This document shows, piece by piece, positions 1 to 12,224 of a DNA stretch of 64,000 nt. The position numbers and the translations under genes are program-made. The DNA is from Calvatia gigantea (taxonomy: Eukaryota > Basidiomycota > Agaricomycetes > Agaricales > Lycoperdaceae): positions 1,922,001 to 1,986,000 of the forward strand of contig JACAAK010000006.1 of the NCBI GenBank assembly GCA_025093985.1, written 5' to 3'. How positions within the stretch are numbered: position 1 is the stretch's first letter; every line of letters starts with the position of its first letter. The notes beneath the pieces are model-generated. The model ran no database searches, had not been told where the DNA came from, and saw only the letters and a list, made by a program, of their open reading frames with translations.

Positions 1-3000
1 CTTCTACTTTGTATTTCTCTTCGTTATTGATGATGATCGGGTCAGGCACTGATGGTTGTTGTTGACTTGGGAACTCAGCCTTGTGGGCTGGTATCAGGAG
101 CTGTTCATTGAATACATCATGGATGGCCTATTCTTCTGGTAGGGCTAGCCAGTATGCTGCTTCTTCTATCTTCTCCTTAATCAGGAAAGGGCCATACTGT
201 TTTTGGCCTAGCTTCTTTGATGTCTGATTGGTATGGATGTTGGTGTTTTCCAGCCATACCGCATTGCCTGTTTGATAAGTCATGGCATGGGTTCTACTGC
301 GGTTGTGTTATTGCTTCATCTTTTCTTGATATGTCCGTAGTGCCGATGTGGCATTGTCTCAGGTGGCCTGAAGGTGTTTTAGGAACTCTGTGGCAATGGG
401 GTTGTTCATTGCTGGTTCATTCTTGCCTTTCCATGGGTTTCTCCCATAGTTTAGGAAAAATGGGGTCTCTTGTGTCCCTCCATGTCATTTGTCATTGTAC
501 TGGAATTCTGCAATGGGGAGCCACTCCGCCCAGTCATCTTGGTCATAATTGCAGTACAGGTGGATGTATGTTTCCACTTCTCTGTTAATGTGTTCTGTTT
601 GTCCATCGGTCTGTGGGTGATATGCTGTGGATAGGTTTCGTTCTATGCCAAGTCCCTTGAATAGCTCCTTTGTGAATTCTGATGCAAACTGAGGTCCTCG
701 GTTGCTTAGCACTTTCCTTGGCAGGCCGTGCAGCTTCCATATTTTGTTTCAATAAATGTTTGCAATATCTTTGGATGAAACATCCATTGTTGTCACTACC
801 AGTCATATCATCTTTGTGAATTGATTGACAATGACCAGTATTGCATTTTTCCCTTTTGACTCTGGTAGTGGTCTGATCATATTGATGCTGATTTCCTCCC
901 AAGGTCCATTTGGGACTGGGAGGGGGTGTAGTGGTGATTTGAGCAGTGTTGTTCTTGCTTTATTCCTTTGGCAGGCTTGACATCCTCGGATATATTTTTT
1001 CATGTCCTTTTGTATTGTTGGCCACCAATAGTCATGGCTGATTAGTTCCATCATTCTGTGTTGGCCCGGGTGGCCTGTGTCAGGCATGTCGTGATACTGT
1101 GTTAGGATTTCCTCTCATAGCTTTGGGTTGGATGGAACGTATGCGCTATTTTGTCTGTAGATGACTCTGTGCTCCTCGGTGAGCTTGGACTCCAGCCTTC
1201 TTAGTTCAGTAAGAACTGTTGTCTCGTGCTGGGGCTTGTTTTGGATTCATTCTAGGAATGTTGGTTTAAGGAACAGTTCTGCTCGTAAGAGCACTGTGTC
1301 ATTCGTATTTCTTGTTTGCAACCAACTTTCCTGGATCATGGTAACTAGTTTGTCTTCTTGTCCCTCTGGTATTTGGTGGATTTGGGACAATAGGTTGGCC
1401 TTCATGTTTGTTTTTCCAGGTACGTGTTGCAGTGTGAAGTCGTAGTCCTGTAAGCATAGGTACCATCAAGCTTGTCGTCCGTTTAGCTTTTGCAGTTCCC
1501 AGTAGTATTTTAAATTTTCATGGTTGGTCCAGATTTCAAACTTTTCTTCTGCATCCAGCAGGTAGTGTCTCCATTCTTTTAGGGTGTGGATGATGGCTAG
1601 TAGCTCCTTGTCATATATTTCATAATTGCGCTCTGCTGGTGATAGTGTTTGTGATGTGAAGGCAATTGGGTGCCATTTGTTCTCCTGTATCTGAGATAAC
1701 ATGCCTCCTAACACATAGTCTGATGCATTGACTTCTACCCTGAACTGTCCTTGTTTCTGTGGCAGGGTTAACACTGGTTCTTTGGTGATGCACTTTTTAA
1801 GGTGATTGAAGGCCATCTGATGTTCTTGGTTCCATTCCCATGTGGTTGCCCCCTTGAGTTTGTTCAGTGGTCCAGTGATCTTGCTGAAGTTTTTTATGAA
1901 ACATCGATAGTAGTTGGCAAAGCCTAGAAATCTCTCTACCCCTTTTGTATTCTTTGGCTCTGGCCAGTCTCATACTGATTTGACTTTTTCTTCTTCCATT
2001 TCGATTTGTCCGTGCCCGACTTTGACTCCTAACATAGGGATTTCTTCTGCATTAAAGATGCATTTGCTTCGTTTGAAGCATAGGTTGTATTGTGCTGCAC
2101 GTTTCAGGAATCATACTGTCCGTTCTTTTAGTTGCTCCTTGGTGTTGCCAGGAATGGTGAAGTCATCCATATAGTTTACAATATCTCCATTTTGCAGTAG
2201 ATCACAGAAGATACTTGTCATCATTCTGGAGAAGATCCCCAGTGAGTTGCTGAGTCCGAAATACATGACTGTTGGCTCAAAGAGCCCTTCATTGGTGAGA
2301 AATGCTGCTTTCCATTCATCTCCTTCCTTGATCCTGACGTTGTTATATCCCCAGATGATATCAAGCTTGTTGAAGTATTTGGCCTTCCCAAGTTTGTTGA
2401 TCACTTCGCCAATTCTTGGCAGTAGTGTTTTGTCCTTGACTACCACACTGTTTAATCATCTGTAATCCTGAATTAATTTCTTGGATCCATCTTTCTTGGG
2501 GATAAAGAAGGTTGGTGCTGCATATGGGGATTTTGACAGTTGTATTCGTCCTGATTCTAGGTTTTCTTTGATGAATGACTTAAGTTTGTCCTGTTCTTTG
2601 ATTGTCATGTTGTACGTTCCTGCATTTATTTCCTTTGGGGCATCCTTCATTAGGATTATTTCATAGTCCCATTCAGTTTGCTCTGGGAGCTTATTGAACA
2701 TTGTTTTGTTGAATAGATGTGTGAATGGTTGTATGTAGTCTGGTAGATCTTCTGGTTTAGTCAGGTTGGGTTCATCTTCTTCTTCCCATAAATCCTCTGT
2801 GGTGACCATGCTCTGTATCTTCTCCATGATGGGGATGTTTCGGTGGGGGAATTGACAGTTCAGTGGGCACTGGGTAAATTTGATTTCCCCATTGTTCCAA
2901 TCTACCTCTAGGTTATGTTTGACCAGCCAGTCATGTCCTAGAAAGACCTCTGCACAGTCTTGTAGTTGTATGACTGATGCTTCAATCCATTCTTTGTGTC

Positions 3001-3303
3001 CTTGAATGTCTATGTTGATTGTGGCCATCTCCGTTACTTTTCCACCCTGGTTGGGTGTTCTGTCCACATTTAATACCAAGATCTGTTGTTCCAATTTTCA
3101 GATGGGAAGTTTTTCCTCGTCTACCAGTTTTTTGCTAATACTGCTGGTTGTACATCCTGAGTCGACAATCGTGTCCACCGTTATCTCTTTTCCTGCCATT
3201 TGTATTTTTCCTTTTAGGTTTAGTTCACGCTTTCTTCTCTGAGGAATTGTGTAGAATTTGTCTGATATCCTAGATACAAGCTTTCTGACTCTCGAGGTAG
3301 TGC
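1..3303 (-). pseudogene. G1 pol (protease-RT-RNaseH-integrase), broken
   Basis: The decayed polyprotein reads in a frame shifted -1 from gag. It has a retropepsin DSGCTT motif (near 3150-3170), an RT core with YMDD (near 2170-2190), an RNase H stretch around EIYDKELLAI (near 1600), and integrase with an H2C2 zinc site (HDMPDTGHPG, then CQAC) and the QTDGQTEH box (near 600). At least eight in-frame stops interrupt it, mostly TGA. At several of them the relative G3 keeps an arginine CGA or tryptophan TGG codon. No functional enzyme can be expected. The C-terminus and any ORF3 lie outside the window. Confidence 0.9.
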
Positions 3304-4433
3304 CTACTCAGAGTCTTCAGAAAAATCCTTCTTTTCTTCATCAACCTCCTCTACTCTTCGGACCTGCACCTTCTTTGGTGCAGTGCAGGCTTTTGCTATG
3401 TGACCAGTCTTTCTGCAGTTGTAGCAAGTCAGCCCCTTGGGTTTCTTGTAGTCTTTGGCCATATGTCCGAAAATGCTGCAATTGTAGCATTTAGGTTTCC
3501 CTTCAGCATTGAAAATGTAGCATCAGCTTCCTATCTCCATTGGTTCTCCCATTCCTCCATAGGTTGTTCTAGTGTTGGTTTTCTTATCTCCTCAGTATTC
3601 TGATGCTTTGTATCCTTGACCTACAGCAAGGATGGCTTCTGTCCATTCTGCATAGGTGTCTGGCCTGGTGCTAGGTGGATAGCCTGTAATAGTGTGGATG
3701 ATGTCCTGCCTGGTGTTTTTCTTGAGTAGGAACATTGCATGTTTACAGTATTATCTGTTTTTGCCTTGCTTTTTAGGACTTGAAATTTGATTAGGAAATC
3801 CACTGTGTTTTTGTTTCCTTGTTTGAATTTCTCAATTTGCCACTCTGCTTTACTATTTGAGGCATTGTTGGAGAAGGTTTTTCTAAAGTCTTCAGAAAAT
3901 GCTTTCCAGTCCACTGAGTTTTCTCCATCTAAGATTTGTGGGGCCTTCATTGCCGCGTAGGCTCCTGCTGTTCCTCCTCTCAGTCTGGCTAAGACTGCTA
4001 TAGCTTTGTCATCCACTGAGACTATTTTATTGAACTTCATGAAGAGCATCATTACTCTCCACCAGTTGTCAAACTTGGTGTAGGTGCTGTCGAAAAACCC
4101 TGGGTCTGGCACTAAGCCTTTCCCACTGGGAACTGTTGTGGGTGCTACTGCATTGTCGGTCATGTTGGAGTTGGTTTCTGTTTCTGTTTCATCTGAGCTT
4201 GATTCGTCTGATTTCTCCTGATGGATTAACTCTTCCTCTGCTAGGTCGAGTTTGTTTAGAAGTTCTAATAATACTTCTTCTTCTGCTGGGTTTACTCCAG
4301 GTTCATCGTGTATTTCTCCAGTTGGTTCTTCAGGTACTTCAGGGTTTCCTGTTTCTTCTTCATCTGATGTTTCAGATTCGTCATCAGTGACTTCAAGATT
4401 CAGTTCTCTGTATTCATCTGGGTTCAAGCTCAT
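3304..4433 (-). pseudogene. G1 gag with zinc knuckles, broken
   Basis: This is the capsid-type protein of family G. The N-terminal 90 residues are very acidic and rich in E, S and T. A retrotransposon gag segment follows (FDNWWRVMMLFMKFNK near 4040), then two CCHC zinc knuckles around CYNCSIFGHMAKD and CYNCRKTGHIAKAC (3370-3500). The first knuckle has lost its last cysteine (KDY instead of KDC). The start MSLNPDEYRE at 4433 is shared with G3 and close to G4. The reading frame is broken near 3740. The natural gag terminator is a TAG at 3304-3306, conserved in G3 and G4. Confidence 0.88.
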
Positions 4434-4511
4434 ATACTAGCTCCTGAGTTGTCTTTGTTCAGGCCTGTTTCAGCCTACTCCTTGCAAGGTGAGGTGGGAC
4501 GCTTAACCAAA

Positions 4512-4819
4512 TGTTATGACCTTAGTCTGAGTAAACCTCAGGTTGCAACTTAGGCTAAGACTTGAGGGTGAGTAAGGGAAAGAGAACAAGAGGTGGTTAA
4601 GCATACCAAATACAATGAGTGTATGTATGCTTAAATACAAGGAATCATCCAGTTGAATGGATGGGGTAACTATGATGAAACATCTGGTAAGGCAGGCATA
4701 GTAGTTAGTACAAGTCATAGCCGGAGATCGCTTGACAGGAATAGGTAAAATGGATGTACTAGTAATGTAGGAACACAGACAAGGACAGAGCACGATGTGA
4801 TTAGTAAAAAACCATAACA
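4512..4819 (-). repeat. 5' LTR of G1 (308 bp)
   Basis: In minus orientation it begins with TGTTATGG and ends with GGTCATAACA. It aligns along its length with the G3 LTRs at 24461 and 30499. It carries the same TATTTAAG-like promoter segment and the CATTCAACTGGATG inverted repeat. The diverged start (TGTTATGG instead of TGTTGTGA) shows it is an older copy. Confidence 0.88.
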
Positions 4820-6710
4820 CAAACCAGTACAACCTGTGTTTTAAATGGACCAAGTGTATATTCAATGCAGAAGAAATCCCAATGTTAGGTGTCAAAGTAG
4901 GACATAGGCAAATCGAGATGGAAGAGGAAAAAGTCAAGTCAGTACAAAATTGGCCTGAACCCAAGAACACCAAAGGAGTAGAATGATTTCTAGGCTTTGC
5001 CAACTACTATTGACACTTCATCAAGAACCTTAGCAAAATTGCAGGACCATTGAACAAACTAAAGGGAGCCACTATATAGGAATGGAGCATAGAATACCAA
5101 ATGGCATTTGATGAGCTAAAAAGGTGCATCACTGAAGAACCCACCTTAATGTTGCCACAGAGACAAGGCCAATTCCAAGTGGAAGTTGATGTATCAGACT
5201 ACACACTGAGAGGCATGCTATCATAATTGCAAGAAAACAAATGGCACCCAATTGTATTCATATCACATATACTTTCACCAGCAGAACACAACTATGAGAT
5301 CTATGACAAAGAATTACTGGCCATTGTCCATGTCCTGAGAGAATGGAGACACTATCTGCTGGATGCCAAAGAAAAGTTTGAAATATAGACAAATTATGAG
5401 AACCTGAAGTATTACAGGGAACTACAAAAACTGAATAGATGCCAAGCCTGATGGTACCTGTATCTACAAGACTATGACTTCATCTTGCAACATGTACCAG
5501 GAAAGACCAATACAAAAGCCAACCTGCTGTCATATATACACCAAGCACTAGAAGTGAAGAGAACAAACTAGTTACCATGATCAGAGAAAGCTGGCTACAA
5601 ACCAAAAGCATGGATGACATAGTACTGCTACAAGCTGAGTTGTTCCTGGAGCCAATATTCTTAGAAAGGATACAAAGAAACCTTTGACAGAAAACACTGG
5701 TCACCACCCAATTACTATAGGAGGACTCAACTTTCACTGAAGAAAATGGAATAGTTTATAACAGAAATAGCATATACATACCACCAGACCCAAAACTACA
5801 AGAGAAGGTCCTGCAATAGTACCACAATATACCAGATGTAGGATACCCAGGGCAACACAGAATGATGGAACTAATCACTCAAGACTATTGGTGGCCAACT
5901 ATATGGAAAGACATAAAAAAGTACACTTAGGGCTGCCAAATGTGTCAAAGGAACAAGCCAAGGACAGCTCTGCTCAAGTCGCCACTACACCCTCTCCCTA
6001 TGCCAAATGGACCATAGGAAGAGATCAGTATTGATATGATTGGGCCTCTGCCAGAATCAAAAGAGAAAGATGTGATACTAGTTGTCATTGACTGATTCAC
6101 AAAAATAATACAGCTTGTAGCAATGACAATAGATGTTTCATCTAAAGATATCACATAGATCTATCACAAGGAAATATGGAAGCTACATGGGCTGCCAAGG
6201 AAGGTACTCAGTGACTGTAGACCCCAATTTGCATCAGAATTCACCAAGGAGCTATTCCAAGGACTTAGTATAGAATGCAGTCTGTCAACAGTGTATCATC
6301 TCCAGACTAATGGGCAGACTGAACACATTAATAGAGAAGTAGAGACCTACATCTGTCTATACTGCAACTACAATTAAGATAACTGGGCCGAATGGCTCCC
6401 AATAGCTGAATTCCACTACAACAACAAGCAATATGGTGGAACAGAAGAGACACTGTTTTTCCTAAACTACAAAAGACACCCATGGAAAGGGAAGAACAGT
6501 GGAGCAATGAACAATCCTACAGCAACAGAGTTCCTGAAATATCTACAGGCTACCTGAGACAATGCCTTGTCAGCATTATGGTCATATCAAGAAAAGATGA
6601 AACAACAGCATGATGGCAGCAGACTCCATATCAACATATATCAGATCAGAGAGTGTGTATGGCTTGAGAACATGAATATCCATACCAATCAGAAGTCAAA
6701 GAAGCTAGGC
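4820..6710 (+). pseudogene. G2 Ty3/gypsy pol, left half (RT end to integrase)
   Basis: Plus-strand pol of a family G element, strongly decayed by stops. It runs from the end of RT through RNase H (ELLAIVHVLREWRHYLL near 5310-5360), the integrase zinc region (HRMMELITQDYWWPT near 5860) and the catalytic core (ISIDMIGPLPES near 6030) to the integrase C-terminal segment. At 6710 it is interrupted by copia element C1. The remainder resumes at 31640 in the same frame once the duplicated TAGGC is counted once. Its own 5' part lies left of the window, beyond G1. Integrase glutamate box residues remain near 6310, but stops are spread throughout. Confidence 0.88.
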
Positions 6711-7254
6711 TGTTGAATCTCACTCCGTACCACTACATTGGTTCAGTCTATTTATAGCTGAAACAGGGTTCGAGTATTTCACCTTCAGAGGGTTGATAAT
6801 AACAGACCATCACGGACTACATATGCAGTAGTTGTACTGCCCTTCTGATAGTCAGTTATACCCTCCGCATGGAACCTTCTAGTACATGCGTCATACACAG
6901 TATGCTCCAATTATGCTACTGGTAGTTAGACCTTACCTGTATAAGGGTTTAGAGTGCACAGACCAGGGATATTAGTATATAAACCCTATGTAGCATTGTA
7001 GTATGTAGACACTTATGCATTGCCCTCACAGGCAAAGACACTATGTCTTCTTCTCTCTATGCTAGCTTCTCTAAGCATCACTTCCTCTCTCCTCAAGACT
7101 CTCTGAGTATGCTGGTATAAGCAGGACTATGTCCGCTACCATGCATCTCTCCTATTAGACCATCTCCTGGATGAATATGACTACTCTCCACCGCTGATGC
7201 TTACATGCTTAGGTAGTGTGAATTATATTGGGATGTCTACTTGTTCTCTCAACA
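6711..7254 (+). repeat. 5' LTR of C1 (544 bp)
   Basis: Starts TGTTGAATCT and ends CTCTCAACA. It is collinear with 31091-31634 at the same length, with scattered substitutions that look mainly like transitions. An inverted fragment of the same LTR family occurs at 33160-33293. Confidence 0.92.
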
Positions 7255-7271
7255 GGTTATGGGCCCTGACT
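7255..7271 (+). other. Copia-type primer binding site
   Basis: The bases GGTTATGGGCCCTGACT directly follow the left LTR. They resemble the primer site of Drosophila copia, which pairs with an internal, anticodon-side half of initiator methionine tRNA. This supports assignment of C1 to Ty1/copia; the tRNA itself is not in the window. Confidence 0.65.
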
Positions 7272-9683
7272 GCTGCTCACTTGGACTGCGTTAGCAATGC
7301 TGGTAGAGTTTAAGGAGGCTACAGTCGCTTTCAATCTGGGAGACAGTGGTGCCTTTGGTCCACTTGATACTCTGTCTGACCTATGTTGTGAATGCATGCA
7401 CTACACACAGCAGTCCTACATGATACTGACATGTTGTTACCTGTTCTTGGTTTTTGATCTGGCAAACTGTCATCTCTGGTCTGGTTCAACCACTTTAGGT
7501 CCGCTCCCCATTCTGGGTTGCAGCAGAACTGTTCTGCTCTGGTTGCTCCACCTCTGTTCTGGTATTCTCACTCTGATTGACAACAACTGCTTTGGGCTTT
7601 CTGGGATTCTCTTCAAGATCCACCTCAGTAATTTACTATATAATGTATCATTTACACTGAGCATTACACTCTGCTTTGCTGGTTAATTAGCTGGTCTTTG
7701 TGACTGCAATAAATACCACAGTGTCAGAAGATTATAAGCCTTGTGTTCTTGTGTTTCAAGTCGATTGGGCAAGTCCTGCCTTGAGTTAAAAAACACACCA
7801 TGAGCATATACCTGAGCTATTTGACCCACTTAAGCTGGCAGCTATAAGCCACTAAGGCCCGCTTAATTATATAAAGCTGGGATATAGAAAATATCTTTGA
7901 GAAGTCCACTGTTGGTTCCTTTGCTTCAGGCTTCAACGCTTTACCCCTTCCACATCTATTTGACTACTGCTTTATTCTTTCTATGGATAGCTCATGTGCT
8001 TCAAGCACTTTATGCCATGCTAAGGCAGTGGGCTGCTGCATTTGCAGTGCTTATGATGGAATGGTAGACAGCAGCCACAAGGCTTGCAGCACCAATAAAA
8101 CCATGGCATTATGCCAATAGCAGCAGCATTTGCAGCATTCGCAAAAATATCCAAAGAAGATAGCAAGGAGAAGAACACTAATTGCATCCTTGTAGCTGGG
8201 AAATAAGGGGAGAAGGATAATGAGCTGGTAATACCGCCATTATGTCATTTCAGGAAATACTACAGAATATAGTTTAAATATGCCACTGGCTCAAGCAACT
8301 GCCACCATATACTATTTCTCTTATAGAGGAGCTACGTTGCTATATATCGTGCCCTACTTCCAGCACCAATGTTACTTCACTTGTGTTAAGCGCATATTCA
8401 CACGCCCAAGTTTGAAGACCTGTTTTAAGTCAGAGCATGGACGAGCATGTTAAAAATGCTTTGTCTGCCAACTACAGGAATAACAAAGGTTGCTTTAAGG
8501 AAGTTTGACTTTATGGAAGTCACCATCCACGATTAGGATTCATGCGCACCATTTAGCAACTATAATTGAGAAAGAGGATGTGTTTAGCACCATATGATGC
8601 AACATGCCAACAAATTCCTTAAGAAATCCTTTAGACCACTCTTTATGGAGCCTGGCGCCAGAGAAGTTCTTGTGTCGCCATCTTTGGATGTTGCTGACCT
8701 TGATACCAATGGAAGGATATATGGTAGTACTTTTGACTTTATACTCCTTGATAAATGCTGTGAATAATGGTGTGCTGCATGAGATGTAAGTGCTGGCTAT
8801 AAATCCTTTTCTATGCAACAAGTAAGAAATCCTTATGGATTATATGAAGATGATAGCAGGAGCATGTTGCTCTATTCACTTGAGAAGAATATCCCTTATA
8901 GGATCTCGTGAATTGCATCATTAAAAAGAAAGGAAATTACGACACATCTAGGAATTAGCAGAATAGCTCCCAATGTATAACGGTTGAGCTTCAGTATTAT
9001 ATCACCAGATTTAATTCTTAGACCTCGCCACTTCACATTAGGCTTGAGGCAAGAAACTGGAATCCTCTGGGAATGACAAGTAACTAAACTGCTTTTATAT
9101 TCCAGCATTAGTCCATGACATTAGGGATAAAGATTTGTAGCACCACATTTGTGTGCAGCCGATCTATATCGAGAAATCTTATAATGAATGTCCTTGAATG
9201 TAATGTTTTTGAGGCAATTGTTAAAGGTCACTGCCTTTGCAATAAGTCATGCAAAGCTGTATTAGTTCACCCAATCTCATCATTGTACACAAACTTGCAT
9301 TATTAGCAAGGAGATGTTGGTTGTCAAACATTACACCTACTAGACTATATCATTTGACATCATTGAACAGAACTTCCCATGATTATGCCTTCTTCACTCG
9401 TCTTTTATGACTTGTTGAGATGATGCATTTATTTCATCGCCACTCTGGATTATTTCACAAGGGAAATTGCATTAGTACCTTTATCCAGAAATTCTTATAT
9501 GAATATCCTCATCCTTAAGTGTAATACTCGGACTTGATGGAATTGCTAGTCATCTATTATGATGCTATTCTATGACTTCTCATCTCATGATGATAGTTGT
9601 CCTCCTTCGAAAGAAGTTATGAGGCTCTAAGATTCATTTGAGAAACCTCTACAGTATAGCTGACAATGGCCAATGTCGCAACT
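7272..9683. other. Decayed C1 interior, no gene resolved
   Basis: A+T-rich sequence with many stops in all frames and no ORF with a recognisable domain. By position it should hold copia gag, protease and the integrase N-terminus of C1. An open stretch at 7297-7686 has no motif I recognise. Confidence 0.4.
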
Positions 9684-9812
9684 GATTATGGAGGAGAGTT
9701 TGTCTAAATGAGAGCAATAGCAAATATTCGTGGCATGAATAACCCACTTAAACCTCCTACTCCCAATGCTTTCGCAATGGTTGATGTAGAGAGACTGATC
9801 CATACTACACTT
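9684..9812 (+). pseudogene. Copia integrase remnant in C1
   Basis: One frame keeps the copia integrase core: D-Y-G-G-E-F-V, where the family has DNGGEF, about 20 residues later LKPPTPNAFAMV, then DVERLIHTTL, matching the usual YTPxxNGxxER region. A TAA follows GEFV and a TGA ends the stretch. Orientation and order agree with C1 being a plus-strand Ty1/copia element. The asparagine of DNGG is changed to tyrosine. Confidence 0.6.
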
Positions 9813-10151
9813 TGAGAGCCTAAAAAGCTTTATGGCAACAGGGAAGTCTTACCCATCTCAGTGATAGTTCAGCGTTGACTAGAGCATAATGCGCCAGTCC
9901 AAGCGTTTATAGTGGAAGACACTTAATTGTGTAAATCAAGGGATAAACCATTAATTTGGTTCTGTACTATGGGTTTGGCTTTGTGGTGCATCAGTTAACA
10001 TGATGACCACCCAAACATGATCACTTATTCAAGATGTAACATACTTCGATCATTTGATCAATGAGAACTTTCAAGTTCAAGCAGCACACAGAAAGGCTTA
10101 ACATTCTACAAACAATCTACATTTGGATGCCTTATTCAATGAGGGAATATA
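9813..10151. other. Decayed C1 interior, no gene seen
   Basis: Probable continuation of copia pol; no frame remains open and no motif was recognised. Confidence 0.35.
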
Positions 10152-10673
10152 TGTTATAGTAAGATAGAATTTGTTCTAATTCTACCTGATATCTATCTGC
10201 AGATGATATCAAAGGGGACTCCTTCTCGAAGGCTCAAAGAATAGACAAAGTAATACAACTACTTTGGTTATTCTTAAGTCTTATGATCAGAGGTCTATCC
10301 TCAGAGTATAACTCCTTAATGTCTTATGCAGTATGCTTAGTAGTTTAGAAGCAACATCTTAAGAGCAGAGTATAAGAGTGTGTTAAGAGTTATAGATTGA
10401 GTCTCCACCTAACCAAGTAGAAATGATGGGTCTACTGGTCAAGTTGAGGGGTTTATATACTACAGCAGTGTACTACTGTATTGTACTGTATTCGTATGTT
10501 ACATATCTATATATGGTATATAAAAGTGGTATGACTTCAAAGTGGTACGACTTTGAATTATGACATAAGCTGTGCTATTTATGTGTATTAAGTTCTAGGT
10601 ATAGTCTAGATACGTTCTAGCCTTAGAGCATTCTAGAACCTGTATTATCTAAGTAAATATGTGAGTTCATAAC
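10152..10673 (-). repeat. LTR of gypsy family B (3' LTR by context)
   Basis: On the minus strand it runs from TGTTATGAAC to ACTATAACA and matches 32631-33159 in the opposite orientation. A purine-rich stretch (AGAAAAGGATAA) lies just upstream of its minus-strand start, and an ORF3 of minus orientation lies beyond that, so it reads as the 3' LTR of a minus-strand element. Flanking bases do not form a 5-bp duplication. Confidence 0.75.
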
Positions 10674-10884
10674 ATTATCCTTTTCTATCATAGATGTCTC
10701 ATCTATTTTTCTTTTTAAGAAATTTTGAAGTTTTATATTTTATTTTATAAGTTTTTGAGTGTAACATTTTTTATATTTTTGTAAAGAAAATTTTCTAAAT
10801 ACAAGTACAAATAAAATTGTAAACATAATTTGCTACTATAGCGAAGTAGCGAAGTAAAGTAAGAGTTTATCTACAAGTAAATTT

Positions 10885-11840
10885 TCAGATTATATATCCT
10901 ACTAGTTCACCTGTGATGTTGGCAATTGCGTTGTCGTTGAAATCAAACTCAACATCCTCTGGATAATAGCTACCCAGTTGGGGTTGATATCCATCGACGA
11001 TATAAGTTGGGAGGTTTGAGGAAACTGTTGAAGGAGTTGCAGGTTGATGCAACTGCTTGAGGTTTCTGACACTGGTGGGTTTGGGAGTCGGCTTCTTGAT
11101 GAGTTTTGGGGCGTATTTTGGCCCGTTAGTGATGACGGTGGTCGGAATAGGAGAGGAGGGAGTGGTGTTGGTCTTGGTGTTCTGAGTTGGATCAGAACGG
11201 GCGGAGTTGTCAACATCTCGATAGGGGGTGTTGGCATTGGGAGGTAGATTGGTGAGGGCCTTGGGGCCACAGGAGAGGGAAGTGGTAACCCTAATGAGAG
11301 GTGTACTGGTGTGGTGAAACTCCTCCTTGTGTTGGAGTTCAAAAAGGGCTTCTGTGGGGAGATCCTTCTGATCAACTCCCGGGTAAGGATTTCTGGCACA
11401 AAATTTGGCAAAGTGCCTGGGGCCTTTCATTCGGCAATGAATACAGTAATATTTTCTGCATTGTGTCTTGAAATGGCCCATTCCAAGACATATCTCACAG
11501 TGAATGTCTCAACATTGAGATGTGTTAAGGTGGTGTCGGGGAGAGGAAGTAGATCCTCTATTAGCCAATGGAGTTGGTAGAGTCAGAATACTCCTGTTTG
11601 CAGGAGCCACATTTGAAGGTTGGGGTAGTTGACAAGGAGTGATGGGAGTTGGAGATGGGGAAGGTCATTGGGAGCTTCCAGTATTCGTCACAGGTTGGTC
11701 TGCAACTTGTTGACTGAGGACTGTAGTTGGTTCCTCAATGGGTTGTGTAATGGTTTTGAGCATTCGCTTGATAGCCCTAAGATGAGGGCCTACAACAAGA
11801 TTGCGAGAGAGGTTGAGGAGGTGGAGGTTGGCACTCTGGA
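10885..11840 (-). pseudogene. Family B ORF3, proline-rich with zinc knuckles, truncated
   Basis: The minus-strand protein holds a classical CCHC knuckle (CEICLGMGHFKTQC near 11460-11505) and a second knuckle of spacing C-x2-C-x6-H-x4-C (CIHCRMKGPRHFAKFC). A long P/T/S-rich linker and an acidic tail follow. This architecture resembles ORF3 of element R, and both lie between pol and the 3' LTR. The N-terminal part (near 11665-11860) is separated by stops, and the gene is cut at 11840 by insertion of G4. It may act as a nucleic-acid-binding accessory protein, inferred only from the knuckles. Confidence 0.6.
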
Positions 11841-12145
11841 TGTTGTGAACTTTCACCAATCATATCGCGTTCTTTATTTGTCGACATTCTTATTTCTTGT
11901 ATACCTGTTTCAGCTATTTCCTACCAAGCGATCTCCGAGTATGACTCCAACTAACTACAATGCCATTCCTATCAGATGTTTCATGTAGTTCCCCATCCAT
12001 TCAACTGGATGCCCCTGTAGTATTTAAGTGTACATACATACTCATGTATTCAGTATGCTTAACCATCTGGTTCTTCTCCCCTTACTCACCCTCAAGACTT
12101 AGCCTAAGCTGCAACCTGAGGTCCTATCAGACTAAGGTCGTAACA
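11841..12145 (+). repeat. 5' LTR of G4 (305 bp)
   Basis: TGTTGTGAAC start, GGTCGTAACA end, collinear with the G3 LTRs and including a TATTTAAG promoter-like box near 12025. The bases after it (TTTGGTTAAGTGTCCCC) occupy the primer-site position and match those of G1 and G3 closely. Confidence 0.9.
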
Positions 12146-12224
12146 TTTGGTTAAGTGTCCCCACCTCACCTTGCAAGGAGTAGGCTGAAAGAGGCCTGAA
12201 CAGAAGCAACCCAGGAGCTAGTAT

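Larger units (their letters stand above)
1..4819 (-). mobile_element. Ty3/gypsy retrotransposon G1, partial
   Basis: This minus-strand LTR retrotransposon of family G enters from the left edge. Reading on the minus strand, its 5' LTR is followed by gag with two zinc knuckles, then protease, reverse transcriptase, RNase H and integrase. The integrase C-terminus is cut by the window edge. The gag-protease-RT-RNaseH-integrase order is that of Ty3/gypsy. It lies inside the plus-strand relative G2: the base after its LTR (4820) starts RT coding sequence of G2 in the opposite orientation. The flanking five bases are caaac; the matching duplication should lie left of the window. Several in-frame stops, mostly TGA, make it non-autonomous. 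Confidence 0.92.

Noticed and set aside
7297..7686. 129-codon plus-strand ORF after the C1 primer site
   Set aside because: No gag or other motif is recognisable and it is rich in L, C and S in the manner of a chance frame.
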